Shown: positions 45,560 through 57,185, numbered from the stretch's first letter. The stretch is DNA of 64,000 nucleotides from Rhodoferax fermentans (GCF_002017865.1 NZ_MTJN01000002.1:682001-746000); one strand, 5' to 3'. The notes: generated from the letters alone by a model not told the origin. Numbers and translations are program-made.

Positions 45560-46306
45560 TCATGCGCCCATCTCAAACTCGGCGATCAGCGGCAAATGGT
45601 CCGACATGCGCCACCAGGCACGGCCTTGGGGCGCGGCCAGACTGATCGGTGTCAGCCCCCGCGAAAACACATGGTCGAGCTGGGCCAGCGGCAGTCGTGC
45701 GGGAAAAGTTGGCTGCGCTGGGCCAGACCAGCACTGCAGACCCATGCTGGCCAACGCAGCGCCGAGCCGCCAGCCCCCTTCGTTGAAGTCCCCGGCAATC
45801 AACAAAGGTGCGTCTGCGGGTACTTCGCGCTGCACAAAACGCTGGAGCTGGGCCACCTGGCGCACCCGGCTGGCGCGCACCAGACCCAGATGCACCACCA
45901 ACACGTGCAGGCTGCGGCCATGGATCAGCAGCTCCACATGCAAGAGACCACGCTGTTCAAAACGGTGGTCACTCATGTCCTCATGCTGGTGGGTCACCAC
46001 CGGCCAGCGCGACAGCAGCGCATTGCCGTGTTCACCATGCCGGGTGATGGCGTTCGTCCGGTACACCGAGCTGTAGCCCGGCGGTGCCAGAAAATCCGCC
46101 TGCCCGCCCGCCGGCCAGTGTTGAAAACGCTTCTCCTCACGTCGATTGATGTGGCGAACCTCTTGCAAACACACCACGTCGGCGTCAAGCACCTGCACCG
46201 CGTCGGCCAGGTTATGGATCTCCAGGCGACGTATGGGCCCCAGCCCTTGCACACCCTTGTGGATGTTGTAGGTCACAACGCGGATAGTTTGCGTGGGAAC
46301 GGTCAT
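45560..46306 (-). CDS. Endonuclease/exonuclease/phosphatase (EEP) family protein, YbhP-like
   Basis: 248 residues. EEP-fold hydrolase: VVTYNIHKGVQGLGP, VCLQEV (metal-binding Glu), VVHLGL, IAGDFNE and MSDHLPLIAEF (catalytic Asp/His). No signal peptide. Neighbourhood with clsB mirrors E. coli ybhP-ybhO, which suggests a lipid-related phosphatase, although the substrate is unknown. Start overlaps the nudB stop (ATGA). Confidence 0.9.
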   Translation of the reverse strand: MTVPTQTIRVVTYNIHKGVQGLGPIRRLEIHNLADAVQVLDADVVCLQEVRHINRREEKRFQHWPAGGQADFLAPPGYSSVYRTNAITRHGEHGNALLSRWPVVTHQHEDMSDHRFEQRGLLHVELLIHGRSLHVLVVHLGLVRASRVRQVAQLQRFVQREVPADAPLLIAGDFNEGGWRLGAALASMGLQCWSGPAQPTFPARLPLAQLDHVFSRGLTPISLAAPQGRAWWRMSDHLPLIAEFEMGA

Positions 46307-46779
46307 GACACACCCTTGCGTCTGGCCAGGCGCGGCAACATCAGGCAGGCTTCGGCATTGGAAGGTGAAAAACAGCGTTCAGCGGCCTGGGCATATGGCA
46401 ACCACTGGCAATGGGTGTGTTCACCGGGGTTCAACCGCACCGGCGTGTTGGCAGGCACTTCCAGGCCAAACAGATGTTCGGTGTTGAGCACCACCCCTGG
46501 GGCATAACGGTGACGCCAGCGGGGATAAATTTCGTAAACGTTCTCCAGCCCCCAGTCGTGCAAATGGGGCTGCAAAGCCGCACCCTCGCGGCAGTCCAAG
46601 GCGGTTTCCTCAAACACCTCGCGCCGGGCGGTCTGCTCAAAGCTCTCGTCCACATGGTCCTTGCTGCCAGTGACCGATTGCCAAAAATCAGGCACATCGG
46701 CGCGCTGGATCAGCAACACATCCAGCGCCGGGGTGTAAATCACCACCAGCACGGACTCGGGGAGTTTGAACGCGGTCAT
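46303..46779 (-). CDS. nudB: Dihydroneopterin triphosphate diphosphatase
   Basis: 158 residues from the ATG at 46779. Nudix box GSKDHVDESFEQTARREVFEETAL is complete; upstream PESVLVVIYT and downstream NVYEIYPRWRHRYAPGV fit NudB (E. coli 150 residues). It removes pyrophosphate from the FolE product in folate synthesis; folE is 2 kb downstream on the same strand. The aspS terminator lies before it. Confidence 0.9.
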   Translation of the reverse strand: MTAFKLPESVLVVIYTPALDVLLIQRADVPDFWQSVTGSKDHVDESFEQTARREVFEETALDCREGAALQPHLHDWGLENVYEIYPRWRHRYAPGVVLNTEHLFGLEVPANTPVRLNPGEHTHCQWLPYAQAAERCFSPSNAEACLMLPRLARRKGVS

Positions 46780-46789
46780 GGTTTCCAAA

Positions 46790-46820
46790 AAACAAAAGGG
46801 CGCTCCCAGGAGCGCCCTTT
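46790..46820 (-). terminator. Rho-independent terminator of aspS
   Basis: Near-perfect 12-bp stem AAAGGGCGCTCC/GGAGCGCCCTTT with a 2-base loop; on the minus strand it is followed by TTTTGTTTTTT. It lies 31 bp after the aspS stop and just before nudB, separating aspS from nudB-clsB. Confidence 0.9.
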
Positions 46821-46850
46821 GATTCTGCCTGAAGCCGCAATGTCCGTGGA

Positions 46851-48665
46851 TCAGGCTGGCTTGACCAGATCGGCATTGCGCAGGCGGATGTGCAATTCGC
46901 GCAACTGCTTTTCGTCCACCAGAGACGGGGCCTGTGTCAGCAGACACTGGGCACGCTGGGTTTTCGGGAAGGCGATCACGTCGCGGATCGACTCGGCACC
47001 GGTCATCATGGTGACGATGCGGTCCAGACCAAAGGCCAAGCCACCGTGCGGCGGCGCGCCGTATTGCAACGCGTCGAGCAGGAAGCCAAACTTGAGCTGG
47101 GCTTCTTCGGGCGTGATCTTGAGCGCGTCAAACACTTTCTGCTGCACATCGGCACGGTGAATCCGCACCGAGCCGCCACCCATTTCCCAGCCGTTGAGGA
47201 CCATGTCGTAGCCCTTGGAGATGCATTTGCCCGGATCGGTGACCATCAGGTCCTCGTGCCCGTCCTTGGGCGCGGTGAAGGGGTGGTGCACGGCCATCCA
47301 GCGGTCGGACTCGTCGTCGTACTCGAACATCGGGAAGTCCACCACCCACAGGGGCGCCCAGCGGTCTTCGAACAGGCCGTTGTTCTTGCCAAACGCGCTG
47401 TGGCCAATCTTGATGCGCAAGGCACCGATGGCATCGTTGACGATCTTTTCCTTGTCGGCGCCAAAAAACAGCAAGTCGCCGTCTTGGGCACCGGTGCGTG
47501 CCAGCACTTCGGCAATGGCCTTGTCATGCAGGTTCTTGACAATCGGGCTTTGCAGGCCGTCGCGTCCCTTGGCCAGGTCGTTGACCTTGATCCAGGCCAG
47601 GCCCTTGGCACCGTAAATCTTGACAAACTCACCGTAGCTGTCGATCTCGCCACGTGACAGGCCGGAACCTTCCCGAGCGCCACCGGGCACCCGCAAAGCC
47701 ACCACACGGCCACCTTTCATGTTGGCCGCACCCGAGAACACCTTGAAGTCCACATCACCCATGACGTCGGTGAGTTCGGTGAATTCGAGCTTGACGCGCA
47801 AATCCGGCTTGTCGGAGCCAAAACGCAACGCCGCTTCCTGGTAACTCATCACCGGGAACTCGCCCAGGTCCACACCCAAGGTGTTCTGGAACACGGTCTT
47901 GATCATGCCCTGGAACAGGTCGCGGATGTCTTCCTCTTCCATGAACGAGGTTTCGATATCGATCTGGGTGAACTCAGGCTGGCGGTCAGCGCGCAGGTCT
48001 TCGTCACGGAAACACTTGGTGATCTGGTAATAACGGTCAAAACCGGCCACCATCAGCAACTGTTTGAACAGCTGCGGGCTTTGCGGCAGGGCAAAAAAGT
48101 GACCGTCATGCACCCGGCTGGGCACCAGGTAGTCGCGCGCACCTTCGGGGGTGCTCTTGGTCAACATCGGGGTTTCGATGTCGACAAAACCATGGGTGTC
48201 CAGGAACTTGCGCACTTCCATCGCCACGCGGTAGCGCAGCATCAGGTTGTTTTGCATGTAGGGGCGACGCAGGTCCAGCACACGGTGGGTCAGACGGGTG
48301 GTCTCACTGAGGTTCTCTTCGTCGAGCTGGAACGGCGGGGTCACAGAAGGGTTGAGCACCTTCAACTCGTGGCACAACACCTCGATCTTGCCGCTCTTCA
48401 GGTTGTCATTGACGGTGCCGTCCGGACGTGCACGCACCAGGCCTTTGACCTGGATACAGAACTCGTTGCGCAAGTCTTCAGCCACCTTGAACATCTCGGC
48501 ACGATCCGGGTCACACACCACCTGGACATAACCTTCGCGGTCACGCACATCGACAAAAATGACACCGCCATGGTCACGCCGACGATTGACCCAGCCACAC
48601 AGAGTCACAGTTTGGCCCAGCAGGGCCTCGGTCACCAGACCACAATATTGAGAACGCATTGCCAT
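46851..48665 (-). CDS. aspS: Aspartyl-tRNA synthetase
   Basis: 604 residues, bacterial-type class IIb synthetase with N-terminal OB-fold ([26 protein letters not shown]), insertion domain and motif 3 at [15 protein letters not shown] at 48665 with a second Met two codons later. It charges tRNA-Asp; whether it also charges tRNA-Asn is not visible here. It follows DUF502 by 48 bp, and FmdB-DUF502-aspS is a common betaproteobacterial order. Confidence 0.95.
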   Translation of the reverse strand: MAMRSQYCGLVTEALLGQTVTLCGWVNRRRDHGGVIFVDVRDREGYVQVVCDPDRAEMFKVAEDLRNEFCIQVKGLVRARPDGTVNDNLKSGKIEVLCHELKVLNPSVTPPFQLDEENLSETTRLTHRVLDLRRPYMQNNLMLRYRVAMEVRKFLDTHGFVDIETPMLTKSTPEGARDYLVPSRVHDGHFFALPQSPQLFKQLLMVAGFDRYYQITKCFRDEDLRADRQPEFTQIDIETSFMEEEDIRDLFQGMIKTVFQNTLGVDLGEFPVMSYQEAALRFGSDKPDLRVKLEFTELTDVMGDVDFKVFSGAANMKGGRVVALRVPGGAREGSGLSRGEIDSYGEFVKIYGAKGLAWIKVNDLAKGRDGLQSPIVKNLHDKAIAEVLARTGAQDGDLLFFGADKEKIVNDAIGALRIKIGHSAFGKNNGLFEDRWAPLWVVDFPMFEYDDESDRWMAVHHPFTAPKDGHEDLMVTDPGKCISKGYDMVLNGWEMGGGSVRIHRADVQQKVFDALKITPEEAQLKFGFLLDALQYGAPPHGGLAFGLDRIVTMMTGAESIRDVIAFPKTQRAQCLLTQAPSLVDEKQLRELHIRLRNADLVKPA

Positions 48666-48713
48666 AAACAGCTTTCAAAAGTCACCCCAACGGGTGACAA
48701 GGTTGTCAAAAAA

Positions 48714-49355
48714 CTAGGGGTGGGTGGGGGGTGTTCCCACACCCGGCGCCACCGAACCCATCGAAATCACATAGGTCAGGGCCTCATCCACACTCATCTT
48801 GAGCTCGATCACATCAGCTCGCGGCAACATCAGGAAAAAACCGCTGGTCGGATTCGGGGTGGTCGGCACATAGACGCTGACAAAGTCATCACCCAGGTGG
48901 CTGGCGACCTCACCGCTCGGGGAGCCAGTCTGAAACGCAATGGTCCAGCTGCCAGCACGCGGGTACTGCACCAGCAAGGCGGTGCGAAAAGCATTGCCAT
49001 TGCTGGAGAACAGGGTGTCTGACACCTTCTTGACACTGTTGTAAATCGACTTGAAGACCGGGATGCGGGTCAACAAGCGCTCCCACTGCCCCAGCCACCA
49101 GCGACCAGCGACGTTCGAGACCATGGCGCCGGTCAACAACAGGCCGGCAAACACCAGCACCGGACCTAAGCCGGGAATATGCTTGAGCTGCTCCCAGAAC
49201 GCAGCATCGGTTTCAGGAGAAATGGCCTGGAGCCCCGTCACCACCCCCTGAAAAACGCCATCGAGCAAACCCATCAGCCACAGCAGCACCCAGATGGTGA
49301 CCGCCAGCGGCAACCACACCAACAAACCAGTGAGCAGGTATTTTTTAAAAGACAC
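48714..49355 (-). CDS. DUF502 family membrane protein
   Basis: 213 residues from a GTG at 49355 (upstream extension is not credible). Two membrane helices (YLLTGLLVWLPLAVTIWVLL and LGPVLVFAGLLLTGAMVSNV) are followed by a cytoplasmic or periplasmic domain with RIPVFKSIYNSVKKVSDTLF and VPTTPNPTSGFFLMLP. The family has no firm role; homologues adjoin aspS or fmdB. Gap to the FmdB-like gene is 19 bp. Confidence 0.9.
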   Translation of the reverse strand: MSFKKYLLTGLLVWLPLAVTIWVLLWLMGLLDGVFQGVVTGLQAISPETDAAFWEQLKHIPGLGPVLVFAGLLLTGAMVSNVAGRWWLGQWERLLTRIPVFKSIYNSVKKVSDTLFSSNGNAFRTALLVQYPRAGSWTIAFQTGSPSGEVASHLGDDFVSVYVPTTPNPTSGFFLMLPRADVIELKMSVDEALTYVISMGSVAPGVGTPPTHP

Positions 49356-49374
49356 GTTGACTTTCAGTAAAGAA

Positions 49375-49695
49375 TCAGCTGTGGCAAGCACAACCACCGG
49401 CACAGCCCGCAGCCGGGGCCGCCGCTGTCTCGGTCGTTGCAGCAGCCGGGGTGCTGGCAAGCGCAGCCGCCGAATCACCCGCAGCTGCTGGCGCGGCTAC
49501 AGCAGCGCCGCTGCCACCTTTGAAATCGGTGGCATACCAGCCCGAGCCTTTGAGCTGGAAGCCAGCGGCCGTCACTTGTTTGGAAAAGCTGGATTTGCCG
49601 CAGTGCGGGCACTCGGTGAGCAAAGGATCAGACACTTTCTGCAACACATCCTTGGCAAACCCGCAGGAATCACATTTATAGGCATAAATCGGCAT
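49375..49695 (-). CDS. FmdB-type zinc-ribbon protein
   Basis: 106 residues from the ATG at 49695. N-terminal zinc ribbon: MPIYAYKCDSCG and LTECPHCGK (four Cys). The middle has QLKGSGWYATDF, conserved in the family, and the C-terminus is Ala-rich ending in AAGCAGGCACHS, a Cys/His tail that may bind metal. Regulatory role is presumed from the fold. It is 54 bp after ubiB. Confidence 0.9.
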   Translation of the reverse strand: MPIYAYKCDSCGFAKDVLQKVSDPLLTECPHCGKSSFSKQVTAAGFQLKGSGWYATDFKGGSGAAVAAPAAAGDSAAALASTPAAATTETAAAPAAGCAGGCACHS

Positions 49696-49749
49696 GGTGT
49701 TCAGATCTCCGGGAAAGAGTCGCAAAGCCTGTCATTATAAAGTGGCAGC

Positions 49750-51315
49750 CTAAAACACCCGCACCCGAACCAAAACCTGCATCACCACCAGCCCCAGGAT
49801 AAAGCCAACACCGCCATACACCAGGGTGGACAACAAACGGTTGGTCTTTTTCTGCTCCTGCAGCAACGCCTGGACCTCCTCACCCCGGCTGCGGGTGTTG
49901 GTGTGCAGGAAGTCGACCAGCAAGCGCGGCAACTCGGGCAACAGCTTGGCATACAGCGGCCCCTCGTTGCGCAGCTGCTCGAACAGTTTTTTGGGCCCCA
50001 CCTGGTCCAGCATCCATTTCTCAAGAAACGGTTTGGCGGTGCTCCACAGGTCCAGATCCGGGTCCAGCTGGCGTCCCAGACCCTCGATATTGAGCAAGGT
50101 TTTTTGCAGCAACACCAGTTGCGGCTGGATCTCGACCTGGAAACGGCGGGAGGTCTGAAACAGGCGCATCAACAAGAAGCCCAGAGAAATCTCTTTGAGC
50201 GGCCGGTCAAAGTAGGGCTCACACACCGAGCGGATAGCGGACTCCAGCTCATCGACCCGAGTCGACTCGGGCACCCAGCCCGATTCGATGTGTAACTCGG
50301 CCACGCGTTTGTAATCACGCCTGAAAAACGCGGTGAAATTCTGCGCCAGATACTCTTTGTCGGTTTCGGTCAAGGTGCCGACAATGCCGAAGTCCAGCGA
50401 GATATACCGGCCAAAGGTGGCGGGTTCCAGGCTCACCTGGATGTTGCCCGGGTGCATGTCAGCGTGGAAAAAGCCGTCACGAAACACCTGGGTGAAAAAA
50501 ATCGTCACCCCGTCACGCGCCAATTTGGGAATATCCACGCCCGCCGCACGCAGCCGCTCGACCTGGTTGATCGGCACACCCTTCATGCGCTCCATCACCA
50601 TCACATCGGGCATGCAGTAGTCCCAGAACATTTCGGGGATCAGCACCAGATCCAGGTCGGCCATATTGCGGCGCAACTGGGCCGCGCTGGAGGCCTCACG
50701 CACCAGATCCAGCTCGTCGTGCAGGTACTTGTCGAACTCGGCCACCACCTCGCGGGGTTTGAGGCGTTTGCCATCATCCGACAGGTTGTCCACCCAGCCG
50801 GCCATCATGCGCATCAGGTCCAGGTCTTTGTCGATCACCGTCAGCATGCCCGGGCGCAGCACCTTCACAGCCACATCTCGCTGGCGACCATCGCGGTCCC
50901 GAATGACGGCAAAGTGCACCTGGGCAATCGAGGCACTGGCCACTGGTTCGCGCTCGAACGAGACAAATATGTCTTCCAGTTTTTTCTTGAAAGCCTTCTC
51001 AATGATGGCCACCGCCACACCACTTGGAAAAGGCGGAACACGGTCCTGCAGTTTGGCCAGCTCATCGGCAATGTCGACCGGCAGCAGATCGCGCCGGGTG
51101 GACATCACCTGACCGAACTTGACAAAAATGGGGCCCAGGCTTTCCAGTGCCTGGCGAATGCGCTGGCCGCGCGGGGCGCTTAAATCGCGCCCCCAGGACA
51201 GGGTACGCGCCAGCCGCTTGAGCCAAGGGGCCTTCTGGCTGGACAACACCAGTTCATCCAGTCCGTGGCGCAACAACACCCACAGGATGAAAACACCGCG
51301 AATAAGACGCCTCAT
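49750..51315 (-). CDS. ubiB: Ubiquinone biosynthesis protein UbiB
   Basis: 521 residues from the ATG at 51315, overlapping the ubiJ stop by 4 bp. Atypical ADCK-type kinase/ATPase with the KxGQ motif ([16 protein letters not shown]), an Ala-rich nucleotide loop ([10 protein letters not shown]), HADMHPGN and the DFG motif (LDFGIVG). Two C-terminal membrane helices ([18 protein letters not shown] region) anchor it. It supports extraction or handling of quinone precursors. Confidence 0.94.
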   Translation of the reverse strand: MRRLIRGVFILWVLLRHGLDELVLSSQKAPWLKRLARTLSWGRDLSAPRGQRIRQALESLGPIFVKFGQVMSTRRDLLPVDIADELAKLQDRVPPFPSGVAVAIIEKAFKKKLEDIFVSFEREPVASASIAQVHFAVIRDRDGRQRDVAVKVLRPGMLTVIDKDLDLMRMMAGWVDNLSDDGKRLKPREVVAEFDKYLHDELDLVREASSAAQLRRNMADLDLVLIPEMFWDYCMPDVMVMERMKGVPINQVERLRAAGVDIPKLARDGVTIFFTQVFRDGFFHADMHPGNIQVSLEPATFGRYISLDFGIVGTLTETDKEYLAQNFTAFFRRDYKRVAELHIESGWVPESTRVDELESAIRSVCEPYFDRPLKEISLGFLLMRLFQTSRRFQVEIQPQLVLLQKTLLNIEGLGRQLDPDLDLWSTAKPFLEKWMLDQVGPKKLFEQLRNEGPLYAKLLPELPRLLVDFLHTNTRSRGEEVQALLQEQKKTNRLLSTLVYGGVGFILGLVVMQVLVRVRVF

Positions 51316-51863
51316 CGGGCTGCTTGACCTGGAACGAGGGTCGATGCCTTGGTCACAAATTGGCGCACCGCCATCACCAGATTCATGCTCCACTGGCACA
51401 TCACACGCGCAGGTACGTCACCCAGGATACGCGCCAGATCTTCCTCGATGTCCCAGCGCACGTGCTCGGTGAGCCAGTTGACCTCGGCCGCCAGTTGCAC
51501 ATCTCCTTCAATACGCACCGCAGGCTTGTCGCCGCGCAAGGCGCTTTGTGCCAACACCAAGGGGGATTCTTCTGTGACGGTCAACACCAGGTCCGCTGGC
51601 ACATGCGCTGGTGCCAGATCCAGCAAACCCGCAGGAGTGGCCTGCAACTTGAAGGAAAAATGACGCCATTGCACCAGCACCACACGGCCCTTTTGGCGCA
51701 CCAAACGGGCCGTGGCCTCACTTTCCTGCATCAACACATGGTTGAGCAGCAAAACAATGCGGTGCTGAGCCTCGGAAACGGCCCACTCAGGAGCTTGCAG
51801 TTTGGGGAGGGGAAGGTGCGGGAGGAGACCCTCCAGCCAAGAAAAAGGGGACTGTGTTGCCAT
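51312..51863 (-). CDS. ubiJ: Ubiquinone biosynthesis accessory factor UbiJ (SCP2 domain)
   Basis: 183 residues. SCP2-type lipid-binding domain, with the family regions [40 protein letters not shown]. UbiJ assists the soluble Ubi enzyme complex with UbiE, encoded just upstream. Its stop overlaps ubiB (ATGA), and the gap from the Tim44-like gene is 36 bp. Order UbiE-...-UbiJ-UbiB as in E. coli. Confidence 0.92.
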   Translation of the reverse strand: MATQSPFSWLEGLLPHLPLPKLQAPEWAVSEAQHRIVLLLNHVLMQESEATARLVRQKGRVVLVQWRHFSFKLQATPAGLLDLAPAHVPADLVLTVTEESPLVLAQSALRGDKPAVRIEGDVQLAAEVNWLTEHVRWDIEEDLARILGDVPARVMCQWSMNLVMAVRQFVTKASTLVPGQAAR

Positions 51864-51899
51864 AGTCCCCGATTATTCCTGAAATTTATGAAGCAACGG

Positions 51900-52889
51900 C
51901 TATTGCAGCGCTTGAACCCCTGCTACCAACCAGCCACTTTGACCATTCTTGGGCTTGGTCATGTTCCAGACTTCGCGGAACGGTGCCGGACCGGCCGAGG
52001 GTTCCTCGCGAATCATGCCGGAAAACTCGACGCTGGCCATGTAGTCGTCACCCAGGTCTTCGATGCCCAGCAGATGCGCTTCAATCATCACCACCTCGGT
52101 CAGGTTGACCGGGCCACCGGTGTGGGCCTCACGCTCAGCGAGCTGGGCCTGGATTTCCTTGAGCATGGTGTCGGTCATCATGATGCGCAGGGCACCCATG
52201 TCGGACTTGTCCCAGGCCGCTTGCAAAGACACAAAGTTGGCCTTGGCAGAGCGCAAGAAACCATCCACATCAAAACCAGCCGGAATGCCCCAGGATTGGG
52301 AACCGGACAGGCCAGAGCCAATGATGGAACCACTTGCGCCACCGATGCCGCCTGCCTTGCTGCTGTCAAAAGCGGTGGCCGTGCGTTCCCACGGACGGGC
52401 TGACGCATCGTTGCCCACATTTTCCGGGCGATAGCTGGCTGGTGTGGCGGTGTGGCCAGAAGCCCCTGCCCCCTGGAACGCAAACGGTGACGCACTTGGT
52501 GTTGCGCCACGTGCCTTGCGCGAACGCATCACATAACCGACCACCGCCATGATCACAAAGGCCAGCAGGGCAAACATCATGAACTGCGCCATTTCTTCAC
52601 CCAGGCCCAGCGAACTGGCCAACCAGGCCAGACCCAAGCCCGCTGCCAGACCACCGAGCATGGCGCCCCAAGGCCGCTTGGGGGCAGCCGCTGCCGCACC
52701 CGCCGGCGCCTTGACCGCTGAGTTGGTTGCACCCTGGGTGGGCGCAGCTGCGGGCGGTGTGGCCTGGCGCTGCGTCACATTGCTGGACTGCTGACCAAAA
52801 GACTTGCCACCACCCAAGCGTTTGGCAGCTTCGGCCTGACCGGCAAACAGTGCCATGCTCATTGTCAAAACCCAAAGCCACTTTTTCAT
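51900..52889 (-). CDS. Tim44-like domain protein, exported or membrane-anchored
   Basis: 329 residues from the ATG at 52889, with AGGAGA upstream. Signal peptide KKWLWVLTMSMALFAGQAEA, then a Pro/Ala-rich linker, two hydrophobic segments (AMLGGLAAGLGLAWLASSLG and MFALLAFVIMAVVGYVM), a Ser/Gly/Ala-rich linker, and a C-terminal Tim44-like domain (FLRSAKANFVSLQAAWDKSDMGALRIMMT). Inserted between ubiE and ubiJ, an arrangement seen in relatives; Tim44-like domains bind membranes, so a quinone-related role is plausible but unproven. Confidence 0.9.
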   Translation of the reverse strand: MKKWLWVLTMSMALFAGQAEAAKRLGGGKSFGQQSSNVTQRQATPPAAAPTQGATNSAVKAPAGAAAAAPKRPWGAMLGGLAAGLGLAWLASSLGLGEEMAQFMMFALLAFVIMAVVGYVMRSRKARGATPSASPFAFQGAGASGHTATPASYRPENVGNDASARPWERTATAFDSSKAGGIGGASGSIIGSGLSGSQSWGIPAGFDVDGFLRSAKANFVSLQAAWDKSDMGALRIMMTDTMLKEIQAQLAEREAHTGGPVNLTEVVMIEAHLLGIEDLGDDYMASVEFSGMIREEPSAGPAPFREVWNMTKPKNGQSGWLVAGVQALQ

Positions 52890-52930
52890 AACATCTCCTG
52901 TTTTTACAAAATACGGTGCGTTGATTCGGG

Positions 52931-53662
52931 TCAACATTTGATCCCGACGTGTAAGGCTACCAGACCACCGGTCAGGTTGTGGTAATCCACATGCCCAAAG
53001 CCACTAGCCTTCATCAGGGTTTTGAGCTCTTCCTGACTCGGGTGCATGCGGATCGACTCGGCCAGATACTGGTAGCTGGACGCGTCCCCCGCCACCCACT
53101 CACCGAGCTTGGGCAGGATGTTGAAGGAGTACCAGTCGTAAGCTTTTTCCAGCGGCTTGGCCACTTTGGAGAACTCCAGCACCAGCAGCTTGCCGCCCGG
53201 TTTGAGCACCCGGTTCATCTCGGTCAGCGCCACATCCTTGTGGGTCATATTGCGCAGGCCAAAGGCCACGCTGACCAGGTTGAAGTGGTTATCGGGGAAC
53301 GGCAGTTTTTCGGCGTCACACACCAGCGTGGGCAGAAACACACCCAGATCCACCAGGCGGTTGCGACCGGTGCTGAGCATGGCTTCGTTGATGTCGGTGT
53401 GCACCACACAACCCGATTGACCGACCTTTTTGGAAAAAGCCAGCGACAGGTCGCCAGTGCCACCCGCAATGTCCAACACCTTGTCTCCTTCCTGGATGTT
53501 GGCCACCATCACGGTGTAGGCCTTCCAGGCGCGGTGCAGACCCATCGACATCAGGTCGTTCATCAGGTCGTACTTGGGTGCCACCGAGTCAAACACGCCC
53601 TTGACGTGGCTGGCTTTTTCGGTTTCGTCAACGTTCTTGAATCCAAAATGTGTGGTGCTCAT
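52931..53662 (-). CDS. ubiE: Ubiquinone/menaquinone C-methyltransferase UbiE
   Basis: 243 residues from the ATG at 53662. SAM-dependent methyltransferase: motif [16 protein letters not shown], followed by [11 protein letters not shown] and [10 protein letters not shown]; the N-terminus has [25 protein letters not shown], the UbiE/COQ5 signature. It methylates the C-2 position of the benzoquinol ring. First gene of the ubiE-Tim44-ubiJ-ubiB set. Confidence 0.95.
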   Translation of the reverse strand: MSTTHFGFKNVDETEKASHVKGVFDSVAPKYDLMNDLMSMGLHRAWKAYTVMVANIQEGDKVLDIAGGTGDLSLAFSKKVGQSGCVVHTDINEAMLSTGRNRLVDLGVFLPTLVCDAEKLPFPDNHFNLVSVAFGLRNMTHKDVALTEMNRVLKPGGKLLVLEFSKVAKPLEKAYDWYSFNILPKLGEWVAGDASSYQYLAESIRMHPSQEELKTLMKASGFGHVDYHNLTGGLVALHVGIKC

Positions 53663-53795
53663 GGTGTGTGCGTGTGTCGGGGTGGTGAACGGGGTTTGGG
53701 GTGGCCGGATCTCGAAAGACCTGACTCGGGCATGTATAAACAACGCTGTTGCGGCCGATTATCCCAGCCGACGGCGCGGTATTTCCAGAAAAGTG

Positions 53796-54539
53796 TCAAC
53801 CTGCCTCAAGCAGCGCCCTGACCGCAGCCAGTTGCCGCCGCGACACCAGCAGCGGCTCGTTGACCCGGTCCAGTCGCACCGCCCAGCCATCCCCCTCCAT
53901 GGGGTCATGATGGCGCTCCAGCGAGCGCACCGCCTGGCGCGCCACCAGCGCGTTGCGGTGGATCCGCAGGAAACGCTCGGCATAGCGACTCTCCAGCTCA
54001 CTCAAGGCTCCTTCGAGGATATAGGTACGGCTGGCGGTGCGCACCGTGATGTATTTGAGTTCGGCTTTGAGGTACAGCACCTCGGCGAGTGGCAGGCGCT
54101 CGGTCCGGCCGCGCTCCTGGATCAGCAGAACATCATGGGTCAAATCAGGCTCAAACCCTTTATTTATATGGATCAATCGCTCTATTTTTTGCAGCGATGC
54201 CTGCAGACGCTCCAAACGCACCGGCTTGGTCAGGTAGTCCAGCGCGGCCAACTCGAACGCCTGCAGCGCGTGTTCGGCGTAGGCGGTGACAAACACCACG
54301 GCCGGCGGCTGTGGCAGGGCACGCAGGCGCTGCGCCAGCGCCAGGCCGTCCTCACCCGGCATGTGGATGTCGGCCAGCACCACATCCACCACCTGTTGGC
54401 TCACACATTGCAGGGCCTGCGCCGCGTTGGCCGCCTCCCCCACCACGCGGGCACCGGGCGCCGTGCAGTCGGCCAACAAACTTTTGAGCCGCGAACGGGC
54501 CAGCGCTTCGTCATCCACGATCAGCACCCTCAACACCAT
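53796..54539 (-). CDS. algR: LytTR-family response regulator (AlgR-like)
   Basis: 247 residues from the ATG at 54539. Receiver domain (IVDDEALARSRL, phosphoacceptor in VVLADIHMPGEDG, DYLTKPVR) and a C-terminal LytTR DNA-binding domain (EVLYLKAELKYITVRTASR, FLRIHRNALVARQAV). The linker (IERLIHINKGFEPDLTHDV) is encoded by a mini-repeat copy. The kinase gene is 19 bp upstream and argH is next, the same set as algZ-algR-argH in Pseudomonas. Confidence 0.9.
   Translation of the reverse strand: MVLRVLIVDDEALARSRLKSLLADCTAPGARVVGEAANAAQALQCVSQQVVDVVLADIHMPGEDGLALAQRLRALPQPPAVVFVTAYAEHALQAFELAALDYLTKPVRLERLQASLQKIERLIHINKGFEPDLTHDVLLIQERGRTERLPLAEVLYLKAELKYITVRTASRTYILEGALSELESRYAERFLRIHRNALVARQAVRSLERHHDPMEGDGWAVRLDRVNEPLLVSRRQLAAVRALLEAG
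54138..54192 (-). repeat. Dispersed mini-repeat, copy 9 (in algR-like gene)
   Basis: On the minus strand: AAAATAGAGCGATTGATCC, then AATAAAGGGTTTGAGCC. In sense, encoding the inter-domain linker LIHINKGFEPDL; the frame and peptide resemble copies 1 and 4. Confidence 0.5.
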
Positions 54540-54558
54540 GTGAACACCCCCAAGCCCC

Positions 54559-55608
54559 TCATACTGGCACCTCGATCCTGACCTGAAACACACCGTCTTT
54601 TAAACCACACTGAAAACGCCCCTGCACATCGTGCAACAGGCTCAAGCGTTCGCGCACATTGTCCAAGGCCAGGCCATGACCGGGTGAACTGGGCGCCGCC
54701 GTGGCCGCCACGGTGTTGCTGACCTTGATCACCACCACGTCGCCACGGCGCTGGGTGCTGACCCGGATGCGCGCGCCGCCGGGACTGGGTTCCACCCCGT
54801 GTTTGACCGCGTTTTCAACCAGGGGCTGCAGCAGCAAGGGCGGCAAACGGGCACCGTCCGCCTGCACATCCAAGGCCCATTCCACCTGCAGACGTTCGGC
54901 AAAACGCACCTGCTCAATCGCCAGGTAACGCTGGGCCAGCGCAATCTCGTCAGCCAGCGTCACACTTTGCGCCTGCACGGTGAGTGCGTAGCGAAACAGG
55001 TCACTGAGGTCTTCCAGCAAACGCTCGGCCTGGCGCGGCTCGGCGCGCACCAAGGCAATCGCGCTGTTGAGGGTGTTGAACAAAAAATGCGGCCGGATAC
55101 GGGCCTGCAACTCCGCCAGGCGCGCGGTGGTGGCGGCCGGTGTCTTGCCTTTGGCGCGCAACACCAGCACGGCCACCAGCACCGCCGACAGCAAAGCCCC
55201 GCTGCAGGCGCTGGCCCACCAAGGGGCGCTCTCCAGCAGCCCCATGAACCACAACAGACCACAGCCATACAGCCCCGCCAGCGCACCCAGCAGCACACCG
55301 GCCAGCTGCTGCAAAGCAGGCCTCAGGCGCGCCAGCAGCTTTTTAAGACTGCAGGCCAGCAGCAACCAGACCAGGGTGGCTGGCAAGGCGGCACCTGTGA
55401 TCAATGACAGCCGTGTGAGCCACTGCAAAGCATCGGCCGCGCCAAACATGGCAACCACCGCCACAGAGACCTCCACAAACAGGACCGCACGCAAGACCAC
55501 GCCCACCCGGCAGGCGTCAAACACCAGGCGGTCGGGTGCTGACGGCAGCTTGGGAGCGGTCTGCAAGGTGGTCTCCTGGAAGACCGATAAAATTTGAGAA
55601 TCTTTCAT
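54559..55608 (-). CDS. algZ: Sensor histidine kinase of LytS/AlgZ (His_kinase) type
   Basis: 349 residues with four to five N-terminal membrane helices and no large sensor domain. The phosphorylated His is in RIRPHFLFNTLNSAIALVR, the HATPase region has PLLLQPLVENAVKHGVEPSPGG. This is the His_kinase family that pairs with LytTR regulators, here the gene 19 bp downstream. Divergent from argH across 104 bp. Confidence 0.9.
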   Translation of the reverse strand: MKDSQILSVFQETTLQTAPKLPSAPDRLVFDACRVGVVLRAVLFVEVSVAVVAMFGAADALQWLTRLSLITGAALPATLVWLLLACSLKKLLARLRPALQQLAGVLLGALAGLYGCGLLWFMGLLESAPWWASACSGALLSAVLVAVLVLRAKGKTPAATTARLAELQARIRPHFLFNTLNSAIALVRAEPRQAERLLEDLSDLFRYALTVQAQSVTLADEIALAQRYLAIEQVRFAERLQVEWALDVQADGARLPPLLLQPLVENAVKHGVEPSPGGARIRVSTQRRGDVVVIKVSNTVAATAAPSSPGHGLALDNVRERLSLLHDVQGRFQCGLKDGVFQVRIEVPV

Positions 55609-55712
55609 TGACCAGCGGGTTGCGGCGAACAGTTGCTTGCGCCGCCCATTATTGATGATTCCCGGTCACAAGCTCCCGCCTAAACTTCCCGCTTACTCAC
55701 CCTTGACACACC

Positions 55713-57164
<1,452 letters not shown>

Positions 57165-57185
57165 GCAGCCGGGTCACCTGAACAG

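Noticed and set aside
44912..46507. 531-codon plus-strand frame
   Set aside because: Antisense to clsB, the EEP gene and nudB, which all have clear catalytic motifs. The translated product is His/Gln/Arg-rich, the usual look of antisense frames in GC-rich DNA.
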